DNA of 28,631 nucleotides from Gammaproteobacteria bacterium (GTDB taxonomy: Bacteria; Pseudomonadota; Gammaproteobacteria; SZUA-21). Shown here piece by piece: positions 1 through 5,463 of this stretch (its first letter is position 1; the number at the start of each line of letters is the position of its first letter). The notes under the pieces were generated by a model. It worked only from the letters and a program-made list of their open reading frames with translations, was not told where the DNA came from and searched no databases. The stretch spans positions 1-28,631 of the forward strand of contig QIKQ01000111.1 in assembly GCA_003233075.1 (NCBI GenBank), read 5' to 3'. Both the position numbers and the translations under genes were made by a program.

Positions 1-30
1 CAGGCATAGTCAATTTATTTCAACTCGCCT

Positions 31-115
31 TATCGAGCGCTTGGACCGAGTGAAAACGAGTCATAGTATGCAATTGGGCCGTCGCAGTAGACGGGCTGTG
101 AGAAATGCGGGCTAG
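31..115 (-). repeat. 85-bp dispersed repeat, left copy
   Basis: This 85-bp segment matches the reverse complement of 28541-28625 with about 10 mismatches and no gaps, roughly 88% identity by manual alignment. The shared core includes CAATTGGGCCGTCGCAG and GCTGTGAGAAATGCGGGCTA. Similarity stops abruptly at both edges. No open frame or tRNA is visible inside. Its position at the extreme edge of the window, mirrored at the other end, suggests a multicopy element at which the assembly broke. Its function is unknown. Confidence 0.85.
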
Positions 116-134
116 CGGTCACTTTAATAAAAGT

Positions 135-211
135 TGGTCTGAGTAGCAGGAGTTGAACCTACGACCTCTCGGTTCCAAACCGAGCGCTCTGCCAGACTGA
201 GCTACACCCAG
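135..211 (-). tRNA. tRNA-Pro (anticodon TGG)
   Basis: A complete cloverleaf reads on the minus strand: acceptor CTGGGTG/TACTCAG, D arm with GCTC/GAGC, anticodon stem CTCGG/CCGAG with loop TTTGGAA (TGG, reads CCA and related Pro codons), and T arm GTAGG/CCTGC. The 3' ACCA is encoded. The C1-G72 pair with A73 is the bacterial tRNA-Pro identity signature. It is the last tRNA of the array and is separated from the others by cassette repeats containing terminators. Confidence 0.95.
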
Positions 212-225
212 AAATAGGTAAAAGT

Positions 226-282
226 AAAAATCACACTTTTTTGTTTCGAAAGTAAAAAGCCAGGGATGGCTTTATTACGTTA
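226..282 (-). repeat. Partial copy of the tRNA-array cassette
   Basis: These 57 bases are repeated at 345-402 with a single one-base difference in length, and in diverged form around 1014-1068. The unit contains an A-rich start, CACACTTTTTTGTTTCGAAA, and the hairpin AAAGCCA-GGGA-TGGCTTT. It is the terminator half of the full cassette, lacking the two upstream hairpins, and lies in tandem with the full copy at 289-411. Confidence 0.85.
251..273 (-). terminator. Intrinsic terminator in tRNA array (first copy)
   Basis: On the minus strand a 7-bp stem AAAGCCA/TGGCTTT with loop TCCC is followed by a T run. It lies between the tRNA-Ile cassette and tRNA-Pro, so it should stop transcripts coming from the upstream tRNAs unless they are antiterminated or tRNA-Pro has its own promoter. 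Confidence 0.6.
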
Positions 283-288
283 CATACG

Positions 289-411
289 TGGCACAGGGAT
301 GTGCCAACATTTTCTGAATCTCTTTTCAGAAAATGGAGGAAACAAAAAATCACACTTTTTTGTTTCGAAAAGTAAAAAGCCAGGGATGGCTTTATTACGT
401 TATATAAAGAA
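289..411 (-). repeat. tRNA-array cassette A
   Basis: This is a ~120-bp module with three hairpins in plus-strand order. TGGCACA-GGGA-TGTGCCA is at 289-306. An 11-bp stem CATTTTCTGAA/TTCAGAAAATG is at 308-335. AAAGCCA-GGGA-TGGCTTT is at 376-393. The same module recurs at 954-1078 with different stem sequences but preserved pairing. It abuts the discriminator base of tRNA-Ile, with minus-strand TTCTTTATATAACG immediately after it. The other copy abuts tRNA-Thr in the same way. Confidence 0.8.
371..393 (-). terminator. Intrinsic terminator downstream of tRNA-Ile
   Basis: This is the second copy of the hairpin at 251-273: stem AAAGCCA/TGGCTTT, loop TCCC, then a T tract on the minus strand. It lies about 20 nt past the tRNA-Ile 3' end, so it is placed to end the Gly-to-Ile transcript. 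Confidence 0.6.
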
Positions 412-483
412 TACCTTGATCTGGACTTGAACCAGACCTCGCACGATTATCGATCGTGTGCTTTACCATTATGCTATCAAGGC
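412..483 (-). tRNA. tRNA-Ile (anticodon GAT), atypical, no encoded CCA
   Basis: Minus-strand acceptor GCCTTGA/TCAAGGT (7 bp including a terminal G-T), T arm TCTGG-TTCAAGT-CCAGA, and anticodon stem CACGA/TCGTG with loop TCGATAA, which places GAT at 34-36. Position 33 is C instead of the near-universal U, and the D stem has one mismatch. A73 is followed by TTC rather than CCA, so CCA would have to be added after transcription. The isotype follows from the anticodon; charging is uncertain. Confidence 0.75.
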
Positions 484-495
484 ATAGATAAACGA

Positions 496-571
496 TGGCG
501 GACTGGAAGAGACTTGAACTCTCATCAACTTGATCGACAATCAAGTGCTTTACCTATTAAGCTACCAATCC
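496..571 (-). tRNA. tRNA-Asp (anticodon GTC)
   Basis: Acceptor GGATTGG/CCAGTCC, anticodon stem CTTGA/TCAAG with loop TTGTCGA (GTC), T arm GAGAG-TTCAAGT-CTCTT, and encoded GCCA. G73 together with anticodon GTC is the classical aspartate identity set. It is separated from tRNA-Ile by 12 bp. Confidence 0.92.
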
Positions 572-581
572 TAAATTGAAA

Positions 582-657
582 TGGTGGAGCCGAGGAGAAT
601 TGAACTCCCATAATCTTATTTGCAAAACAAGCGCTTTCCCACTTATGCTACAACCAC
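582..657 (-). tRNA. tRNA-Ala (anticodon TGC)
   Basis: The anticodon loop TTTGCAA gives TGC; T loop TTCAATT; 3' ACCA is encoded. The acceptor GTGGTTG/CGGCTCC keeps G3:T70, the decisive alanine identity pair (G3:U70). It has a T-C mismatch at 2:71 and two further G-T wobbles, so it is weak but still recognisable to AlaRS in principle. Confidence 0.88.
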
Positions 658-666
658 AAATTAAAC

Positions 667-742
667 TGGTGCAACGGGATAGTTCTGACCTATCGACCTC
701 CTGTGCTTCAAACAAGCGCTCTACCAACTGAGCTACCGTTGC
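667..742 (-). tRNA. tRNA-Phe (anticodon GAA), altered T loop
   Basis: Perfect acceptor GCAACGG/CCGTTGC, normal D arm, anticodon stem CTTGT/ACAGG with loop TTGAAGC (GAA), and encoded ACCA. The T loop reads GTCAGAA between GATAG/CTATC. Both members of the normal T54-A58 pair are replaced (G54, G58), which is rare in functional elongator tRNAs. Confidence 0.88.
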
Positions 743-747
743 AAAAC

Positions 748-829
748 TGGTGGATGCGGTAAGAATTGAACTTACAAGCAAACGCTACTGGGTACAGCCA
801 GCGGGCCTCACCACCTGCCCAACACATCC
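748..829 (-). tRNA. tRNA-Tyr (anticodon GTA), class II
   Basis: Acceptor GGATGTG/CGCATCC, D stem GGGC/GCCC, T arm GTAAG-TTCAATT-CTTAC and encoded ACCA. A long variable arm (AGC-GTTT-GCT) makes it class II. The anticodon stem GCTGG/CCAGT closes a six-base loop CTGTAC, one base short, with GTA in register after T33. Ser and Leu are less likely because A73 and GTA fit Tyr. The short loop is abnormal. Confidence 0.82.
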
Positions 830-861
830 AAAAAACTTTAATTTATCTAAATAAATGTATC

Positions 862-936
862 TGGCTGGTAGGGTCGGACTCGAACCGACATACAACTCCT
901 TAACAGGGAGACTGCCTGCCAATGGCACACCTACCA
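862..936 (-). tRNA. tRNA-Asn (anticodon GTT)
   Basis: Acceptor TGGTAGG/CCTACCA, D stem TGCC/GGCA, anticodon loop CTGTTAA (GTT), T arm GTCGG-TTCGAGT-CCGAC, and encoded GCCA. U1-A72 and G73 fit bacterial tRNA-Asn. The only flaw is a T-T apposition at the top of the anticodon stem. Confidence 0.93.
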
Positions 937-953
937 AAAACTAGTCATTAGAC

Positions 954-1078
954 CCTTACAGGGATGTAAGGACATTTTCTTAAGCAACGCGATAAGAAAA
1001 TGGAGAAAATAAAAAATAACACTTTTTTGTTTTTGATAAGTAAAAAGCCACGGAAGGCTTTTTACGGTATATAAAGAG
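954..1078 (-). repeat. tRNA-array cassette B
   Basis: This is the second full cassette. CCTTACA-GGGA-TGTAAGG is at 954-971, a 10-bp stem CATTTTCTTA/TAAGAAAATG at 973-1002, and AAAAAGCC/GGCTTTTT at 1042-1063. Compared with cassette A the stems differ by compensatory changes while the first loop (GGGA) and the linker CACTTTTTTGTTT are kept. It abuts the discriminator base of tRNA-Thr. Confidence 0.8.
1040..1063 (-). terminator. Intrinsic terminator downstream of tRNA-Thr
   Basis: Minus-strand stem AAAAAGCC/GGCTTTTT with loop TTCCGT, ending in a T run. It is placed about 16 nt after tRNA-Thr and before the Asn-Tyr-Phe-Ala-Asp-Ile group, so it should attenuate the downstream tRNAs. Confidence 0.55.
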
Positions 1079-1153
1079 TGCCGAAGCCACGGACTTGAAC
1101 CTGGAACCTACCGCTTACAAGGCGGTTGCTCTCACCATTAGAGCTACATCGGC
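1079..1153 (-). tRNA. tRNA-Thr (anticodon TGT), atypical, no encoded CCA
   Basis: Acceptor GCCGATG/CTTCGGC with one T-T mismatch at 6:67, a good D arm, and anticodon stem ACCGC/GCGGT with loop CTTGTAA (TGT). The T arm CCAGG-TTCAAGT-CC-G-TGG needs a bulged G to pair. A73 is followed by CTC, so CCA is not encoded. It is the only array member besides tRNA-Ile that lacks CCA, and both are followed by a cassette. Confidence 0.78.
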
Positions 1154-1162
1154 AATAAAACT

Positions 1163-1236
1163 TGGAGCGGATACTAAGATTTGAACTCAGGCCAAAAGTT
1201 TGGAAGACTTTCATGCTACCCTTACACCACATCTGC
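1163..1236 (-). tRNA. tRNA-Gly (anticodon TCC)
   Basis: Acceptor GCAGATG/TATCCGC with an A-C mismatch at 3:70, anticodon stem AAAGT/ACTTT with loop CTTCCAA (TCC), T arm CTGAG-TTCAAAT-CTTAG, and encoded TCCA. U73 with anticodon NCC is the bacterial glycine identity set. It is the first gene of the array. Confidence 0.88.
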
Positions 1237-1318
1237 GTATTATAGTAATAACTATAGCGGCCGGTCTCCCACACTCCGACACCCATAAATGAATAACTTT
1301 GCTTTACTTACCTTCGAC

Positions 1319-1347
1319 TAATTAGGCAGTCACGATTAAAAAGTCAA
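1319..1347 (-). promoter_or_regulatory. Candidate sigma70 promoter of the tRNA array
   Basis: Minus-strand TTGACT (1342-1347), a 17-bp spacer, and TAATTA (1319-1324). The predicted start is near 1312, about 75 nt before tRNA-Gly. The -35 match and spacing are good and the -10 is moderate. Confidence 0.5.
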
Positions 1348-1558
1348 CAGGCTCAAAGTTCATCCAGATGCTGCCACATCTCACTATAGCGATTATGACA
1401 ATGCGTTATAAACATTGTGGGATGAACACTCAACTGTATAGATTAAGTTTTTAAATCTTAATCCCATTGCCTTTTCTTAGACAAAGTCATCCCGTCTGCG
1501 CAGCAAAGTTAGAACAAACTTCCAACTAACAATGTTACGCTTAAATCACTTCCCAAAT

Positions 1559-1570
1559 TGTTAAAGAACA
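1559..1570 (-). promoter_or_regulatory. boxA-like antitermination element
   Basis: The minus strand reads TGTTCTTTAACA followed by ATTT. This is one base from the rrn leader boxA of gammaproteobacteria (TGCTCTTTAACAATTT), which loads NusB-NusE for processive antitermination. It lies about 320 nt upstream of tRNA-Gly on the same strand. Function here is inferred from the motif only. Confidence 0.6.
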
Positions 1571-1623
1571 GTCGCCGCTAGGGCTAAGTATTATTTCTTG
1601 AGGTTTTTTCCTTTTTTAAGACA

Positions 1624-1659
1624 CAAAAAAACCTCGTTTGCTTAAATGCCAAACGAGGT
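1624..1659 (-). terminator. Strong intrinsic terminator
   Basis: Minus-strand ACCTCGTTTG/CAAACGAGGT (10 bp) with a short loop is followed by seven T residues. It ends the transcript of the possible small gene at 1717-1923 and insulates the boxA/tRNA leader. Confidence 0.85.
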
Positions 1660-1673
1660 CTCTTAAGGTTTCC

Positions 1674-1717
1674 GCGAAAGGCATTGAATTCAGCCTTTCG
1701 CAATGTCTGCTAAAGGC
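1674..1717 (-). promoter_or_regulatory. Two mutually exclusive hairpins before terminator
   Basis: GCGAAAGGC (1674-1682) pairs perfectly with GCCTTTCGC (1693-1701). The latter segment can instead pair through GCCTTT with AAAGGC at 1712-1717. The alternatives lie between the stop codon of the small ORF and the terminator, a layout reminiscent of attenuators but without an obvious amino-acid run in the ORF. Confidence 0.4.
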
Positions 1718-1923
1718 TAGTTCATACCATGTATATCCGTATTTTGTTTTCTAAAATTTTCATTAATGAGCGATTCCACAAGCGACAAATAATTTCTCTC
1801 GCCCACAATAAAACATCCACTCTGCTCGGCCATTGCCCGCAGGAATGTCGGACAAGATTGCCCTTCCCGCGAATAACTGGGTCGACTGGATGTCATACTG
1901 TTAATGTGAGTTAATAAAACCAT
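1717..1923 (-). CDS. Possible small protein of unknown function
   Basis: This frame encodes 68 residues from the ATG at 1923, which follows a purine-rich AGAGAG stretch. The same frame opens at an ATG at 1962 (81 aa) without a ribosome binding site. The frame sits between a plausible promoter (TTGCTT-16-TATACT) and the terminator at 1624-1659, which is why I keep it. The sequence has no signal peptide or membrane segment and two Cys, and ends with NFRKQNTDIHGMN. I recognise no family. It may instead be a leader region for the hairpins that follow it. Confidence 0.35.
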   Translation of the reverse strand: MVLLTHINSMTSSRPSYSREGQSCPTFLRAMAEQSGCFIVGERNYLSLVESLINENFRKQNTDIHGMN

Positions 1924-1978
1924 TTTTCTCTCTAATGTTGCCGCATCGCAAATGTGATGCATGATTTAAGTTGATGCA

Positions 1979-2033
1979 AGTATAATTCTTTATTTCAAGA
2001 AAGCAAGAAATTTTTTCAAGTTTCTTGTATAAT
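1979..2033. promoter_or_regulatory. Divergent promoters with CAAGAAA operator cluster
   Basis: CAAGAAA occurs at 1996-2002 and 2004-2010, and its inverse TTTCTTG at 2021-2027, giving a palindrome CAAGAAA-N10-TTTCTTG. The minus promoter (TTGCTT 2001-2006, TATACT 1979-1984, spacer 16) overlaps the repeats. A plus-strand TATAAT (2028-2033) begins right after them. This is the layout expected of an autoregulated XRE regulator with a divergent target. The -35 for the plus promoter is poor. Confidence 0.45.
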
Positions 2034-2062
2034 TAAATTCTAGGCTTTTTAGACTATTTCTT

Positions 2063-2188
2063 CAAGCAGATTATTACAAGGCAAGTCAATGCGAAAAAGC
2101 GGAGTTTACACGCTAGTCTACTGCTTCGCAGCCCCGCATTTTGAGCATAGACTTAACGCAGTAAGTACTGCCTCAAGAATAATTCTTC
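2063..2188. repeat. Imperfect palindromic dispersed-type repeat
   Basis: The segment contains ACAAGGCAAGTCAATGCG, GCGGAGTTTACACG and AACGCAGTAAGTACTGCC. These strings are of the kind seen in intergenic palindromic repeats of marine gammaproteobacteria (recognition from memory, not a search). Its ends are roughly inverted (TTATT...GGCA against TGCC...AATAA). No second copy is seen in this window. Confidence 0.45.
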
Positions 2189-2224
2189 ACAGTATAAGTA
2201 AGTTAACATTAACTGGAGCTGAAC

Positions 2225-2839
2225 ATGGTGGTTAATAAGAAAATAGATTTGAAAAATCCAACCAATGTGCAAATCGGACAACGAATAAAACAAGCGCGTA
2301 AAATGGCGGGCTTTAATACTGCTGCGCAGCTATTACTAAAAATTAGCGATTGGGGGACTGGACGTTTAGGTAACTATGAGGCGGGTATATCCCAACCGTC
2401 TCCCGAAGATATTAATCTAATAGCAGATAAAACTGGAAGCTCTGCTTGCTGGATCATGTTTGGTGTTGGGCCAATTCGTGCATCTGGTCGAGACTTACAA
2501 GCTATTCGACATCAAAATTTGTCTAATTTATTTAGTCAGCAGAAAAAAATCAGCGGAGGGCTCAGTAAATTTTTAAAAGCAATAGGACTATCTCGCCATA
2601 AAATACAAGAACATATCAATAATCCCTTTTTACAAATTGCAGACCGAATCGCCAGGAATTGTGAGAAACACTGCAAATTCCCTACTCACTGGATGGACGA
2701 ACAGCACGTTGAATCTGACCCGCTTTGCGTCGCCTTTCCCGAAGATATGCGCCGCATAATGCAAATATTTTCCAATTTAGATATTAAAAATAGAAAGAAG
2801 CTTTTAGAAATCGCAGAAGTTTTTGCCAACAAGTTTTAG
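2225..2839 (+). CDS. XRE-family (Cro/CI type) transcriptional regulator
   Basis: This 204-aa DNA-binding protein starts at an ATG with a GGAG ribosome binding site. Residues 14-80 form a Cro/CI helix-turn-helix: IGQRIKQARKMAGF, then the recognition region with RLGNYEAGISQPSP and INLIADKTGSSACWIMFG. Residues about 110-160 resemble a degenerate second copy of the same fold (LSKFLKAIGLSRHKIQEH, then ADRIAR...THWMDEQ), suggesting a tandem HTH. No peptidase or ligand domain is visible. An operator-like repeat lies about 200 bp upstream at the divergent promoter. It could be a phage- or element-derived regulator; its target is unknown. Confidence 0.85.
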   Translation: MVVNKKIDLKNPTNVQIGQRIKQARKMAGFNTAAQLLLKISDWGTGRLGNYEAGISQPSPEDINLIADKTGSSACWIMFGVGPIRASGRDLQAIRHQNLSNLFSQQKKISGGLSKFLKAIGLSRHKIQEHINNPFLQIADRIARNCEKHCKFPTHWMDEQHVESDPLCVAFPEDMRRIMQIFSNLDIKNRKKLLEIAEVFANKF

Positions 2840-3090
2840 TATTTGCTCTCAATTATTCATTCCCGTCTTAAAGCATAAGCACATTCTCTAATTCATCAAC
2901 TCAATTTACTAATTTAATAAATTAGATGCGAAAAATCAGTTGCTTAGCTAAGTCAAAAAACATGTCACTCATTGAACTTTTATACCACTAATTGGTCCTA
3001 TAATGTACGTTAAGCTGTTAAAATAACAACATTAATATTACTAGACACGTCTAATTATTGATACATACACATATAATCACGAGCAAATCA

Positions 3091-4461
3091 ATGCAGCCAA
3101 TATCCAAATTATTTAAACCTATCATTTTAGTCTTCGCTTTATCTTCAAATACTTGTTATGCGCTCAATGCAATGCAGGAAGATAAAGAACATGTTAAAGG
3201 CTGGAATAATTTCACTCAGTCCTTATTAAAAATCCACCAGCATTATTTAAAAAAATATTCAATTCGAACCGTCAAAAGCAGCGGTGGTTATCCACGCTTA
3301 AAGAACTTCTACACTGAAATACACTATTATGATAAAGCAACTAATCGAATTTTGAGCAAAATTCAATGGGAACAAAAAAACCCAAAAAATATACACTTAA
3401 TCGAAGTATTTATATATGACGAGCAAGGCCGCGTTATTCGAGACTATTTGTCATCCTATTTAGCAACTCATCGTAACGCACCCATACAAACATTGATTAA
3501 TCTACATAGCTACGATACGCATCTACATGGCTTTCGCCAATTTGACGCTTCCGGCTTTCGCATATACGAACAATGTAAGGGCAAATACTTTGGTGAAGAC
3601 ATTAATATATCTTTGTCCGAAGATGAAATTAGCCCAATATCAGGAATTAAACCTAAGGTAATTAGCAGTGACGCTTATCGGGCCTGCTTTAGTCAAATTT
3701 CAATATCTGCTGCGCCTTATTTGAATCCACTTGATGAATTAATAGAGTCTAAACTGACATCTCTCAACAAGGTCAAACAAGCGAAAAATATAAAAAAAGC
3801 AACTAAACTTAATAAGCAGAATCCGATGCTTTTGGTTCAAAGTGGTAACTTGCATTTTGAGCTACACGAATTTAAACAAGCTGTCTCAAAATTTACTGAA
3901 GCGCTCAAACTTAATAGCAAACTTGCGGATGCTTATTTTGGCCGAGGCATGGCATTAGGCCGAATGGGCAAGATCGCAGAAGGAATTAAAGATTTAAGCA
4001 AATTTATAAAACTTCGACCAAAGAGTTCGTTTGGCTACACAAAACGTGGTGTACGTTATATTTGGCTAAAGAAACTTTCACTTGCCGAAAAAGATTTCCT
4101 TATGGCAATTAAACTCGACAAAACTAATTCAGAAGCTCATGATGATCTTGGTGTTTTGTTAGCACAAAAAAAACAATGGGGAAAAGCGAGCTTGCATTTT
4201 AAATTAGCGATTAAACATGATTCAAGCTATCAAAAAGCCCATCATAATTTGGCAATGGTATTATTTATTTCAAATCAGTTAAAAGCTGCTTTAGTTTCGG
4301 TCAATAACTCACTTAGTCTAAATAATAAAGCCAAAAATAGTTTATTACTAAAATCGGAGATATTACGCAAATTAGGCAATCCGCAACAAGCAAATGCAAT
4401 TCTCGAAAACGCCAAGACATTACCTGATACAAACTGGTCTGAACAAATGCCGCTTCAATGA
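3091..4461 (+). CDS. Secreted tetratricopeptide-repeat protein
   Basis: This is 456 aa from the ATG at 3091. The frame also opens at a TTG at 3058, but the ATG places a clean signal peptide at the N-terminus (KLFKPIILVFALSSNTCYA, cleavage near residue 24), so it is preferred. Residues ~40-230 form an unrecognised domain rich in aromatic and basic residues (EIHYYDKATNR, EVFIYDEQGRVIRDYL). Residues ~265-445 hold about five TPR units (for example ADAYFGRGMALGRMGKIAEG and AHDDLGVLLAQKKQWGKA). It is probably a periplasmic scaffold; partners are unknown. A weak promoter candidate TATAAT is at 2999-3004. The gene converges on the next one, with a small hairpin at 4464-4480. Confidence 0.85.
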   Translation: MQPISKLFKPIILVFALSSNTCYALNAMQEDKEHVKGWNNFTQSLLKIHQHYLKKYSIRTVKSSGGYPRLKNFYTEIHYYDKATNRILSKIQWEQKNPKNIHLIEVFIYDEQGRVIRDYLSSYLATHRNAPIQTLINLHSYDTHLHGFRQFDASGFRIYEQCKGKYFGEDINISLSEDEISPISGIKPKVISSDAYRACFSQISISAAPYLNPLDELIESKLTSLNKVKQAKNIKKATKLNKQNPMLLVQSGNLHFELHEFKQAVSKFTEALKLNSKLADAYFGRGMALGRMGKIAEGIKDLSKFIKLRPKSSFGYTKRGVRYIWLKKLSLAEKDFLMAIKLDKTNSEAHDDLGVLLAQKKQWGKASLHFKLAIKHDSSYQKAHHNLAMVLFISNQLKAALVSVNNSLSLNNKAKNSLLLKSEILRKLGNPQQANAILENAKTLPDTNWSEQMPLQ

Positions 4462-4478
4462 AAAATTAGTTCAGCTAA

Positions 4479-5009
4479 TTATTTCTTATTCGCTGAAAAT
4501 CGCTTCCAATAAAATACAGCAATGAGAATAATTATGCCCAAGAGTCCTGCCACAACGCAAATCAAATGTAACTGAGAAACACTGACTAAACTCAATACGC
4601 TATTATTCTCCATAAATGGCGCAAATGGCTTGGAATCACTGTGCATCACGCTATCTAAAAAAACATGACTATATGCACCTAAGGCTGAACCAATGAACGC
4701 GCTTGAATAAGAAATGTTCGGGCTGAAATATAACATTTCATTTTGCTTTCTATTTAACACAACGTTCCACATATTTAGATATATCTGACAAATTGGCTTG
4801 CCAACTAGTACTGCCAGCATAACAATAACGGAAGAACCTAAATAAGTGTGCAAGAATCGGTGTACTGGCCAATCACCTTGTGCCAAATAATACAAGGATT
4901 CAAGATCAATAATAACTTGCGTAAATACAAATAGAGTAAAGCTAAAATAACCAGCGAGGCATGCCTTTAGAAAGGCACCTGGTCCAAAATGAAATGGCGT
5001 GAATGGCAT
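4479..5009 (-). CDS. YdjM-like membrane protein, putative metal-dependent hydrolase
   Basis: This is a 176-aa inner-membrane protein with about four hydrophobic segments (around 15-35, 58-75, 100-118, 145-167). The family signature is seen as MPFTPFHFG at the N-terminus (H7), D35 in IIDLES, H50 and H54 in WPVHRFLHTYLGS, and H115/D119/H123 in YSHVFLDSVMH. These conserved His and Asp residues match the predicted metal site of the YdjM family (DUF457), whose activity is poorly characterised. The length is usual for the family. It is monocistronic, convergent with the TPR gene. Confidence 0.8.
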   Translation of the reverse strand: MPFTPFHFGPGAFLKACLAGYFSFTLFVFTQVIIDLESLYYLAQGDWPVHRFLHTYLGSSVIVMLAVLVGKPICQIYLNMWNVVLNRKQNEMLYFSPNISYSSAFIGSALGAYSHVFLDSVMHSDSKPFAPFMENNSVLSLVSVSQLHLICVVAGLLGIIILIAVFYWKRFSANKK

Positions 5010-5463
5010 AGCTAATAGTGTATCCGATCACGGAGAATGTGAATACTTAAATCACTGCTGTCCCGCTTAATATGAAAATATTTCATAAAACCTAGCTAAA
5101 TAGGATTAAATTGATAGAGTTACTATTTGAGACATGAGGTGGTCTAAACACTAAGTTGCTAAAATATTATATGAATGCCCAAAATTTTCCAATGTAAAGA
5201 CAAGAGACGCCTCAAAGGAATTAGTCGTTGCGAGGTGTGTTCGCGGAACGCTCCGAAGCAATCTCCATAATTCAATGACTTGCGTTAGGAGATTGCTTCG
5301 ACTTCTGACCCAGTCTACGCAACGACTAGGAGTTTTGAATGCAATATTATCAGTCGATTATTTTGTTTAGCGAATGTTACTATTAAGCATCGAGATAAAA
5401 AACTTAACGTGTTAATGAGACAGCAGTGAACTTGGATGTAGATGATGAATAAAATAATTCCAA
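5010..5463. other. 454-bp intergenic region with one palindromic repeat
   Basis: No gene is visible. The only structured element is the 107-bp palindrome at 5222-5328; the remainder is AT-rich and unassigned. Confidence 0.6.
5222..5328. repeat. 107-bp palindromic dispersed repeat
   Basis: The outer arms TAGTCGTTGCG (5222-5232) and CGCAACGACTA (5318-5328) pair perfectly, as do the inner arms CGAAGCAATCTCC (5254-5266) and GGAGATTGCTTCG (5288-5300). This is the widespread class of bacterial intergenic repeat built on GGAGATTGC...CGCAACGAC. Related sequence is present at 10991-11190. Confidence 0.85.

Larger units (their letters stand above)
1237..1716. other. tRNA-array leader region, no gene
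   Basis: I see no protein gene in these 480 bases. On the minus strand they hold, in order, a terminator, a boxA-like element, a pair GGGATGA/TCATCCC that could form a long-range stem, and the candidate promoter in front of tRNA-Gly. The layout resembles an rrn leader, but no 16S sequence follows. Confidence 0.5.

Noticed and set aside
226..402. Tandem repeats considered as a CRISPR array
   Set aside because: There are only two to three units of ~57 bp containing terminators, no uniform spacers and no cas genes.
1239..1244. TATAAT on the minus strand immediately before tRNA-Gly
   Set aside because: It lies only two bases from the mature tRNA 5' end and has no -35; the promoter at 1319-1347 is better placed.
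557..1286. Two 74-codon minus-strand frames at 557-781 and 1062-1286
   Set aside because: Both are translations across tRNA genes, with no ribosome binding site.
1237..1716. A hidden rRNA gene downstream of the boxA element
   Set aside because: No conserved 16S or 5S segments can be recognised in the region.
1729..1914. 61-codon plus-strand frame
   Set aside because: It is antisense to the small minus-strand frame, which has a better promoter and terminator context; there is no ribosome binding site.
2840..3057. Palindrome CTAATTTAATAAATTAG after the XRE gene as a terminator
   Set aside because: The stem is all A/T with a single G-C pair and no T tract, too weak to call.
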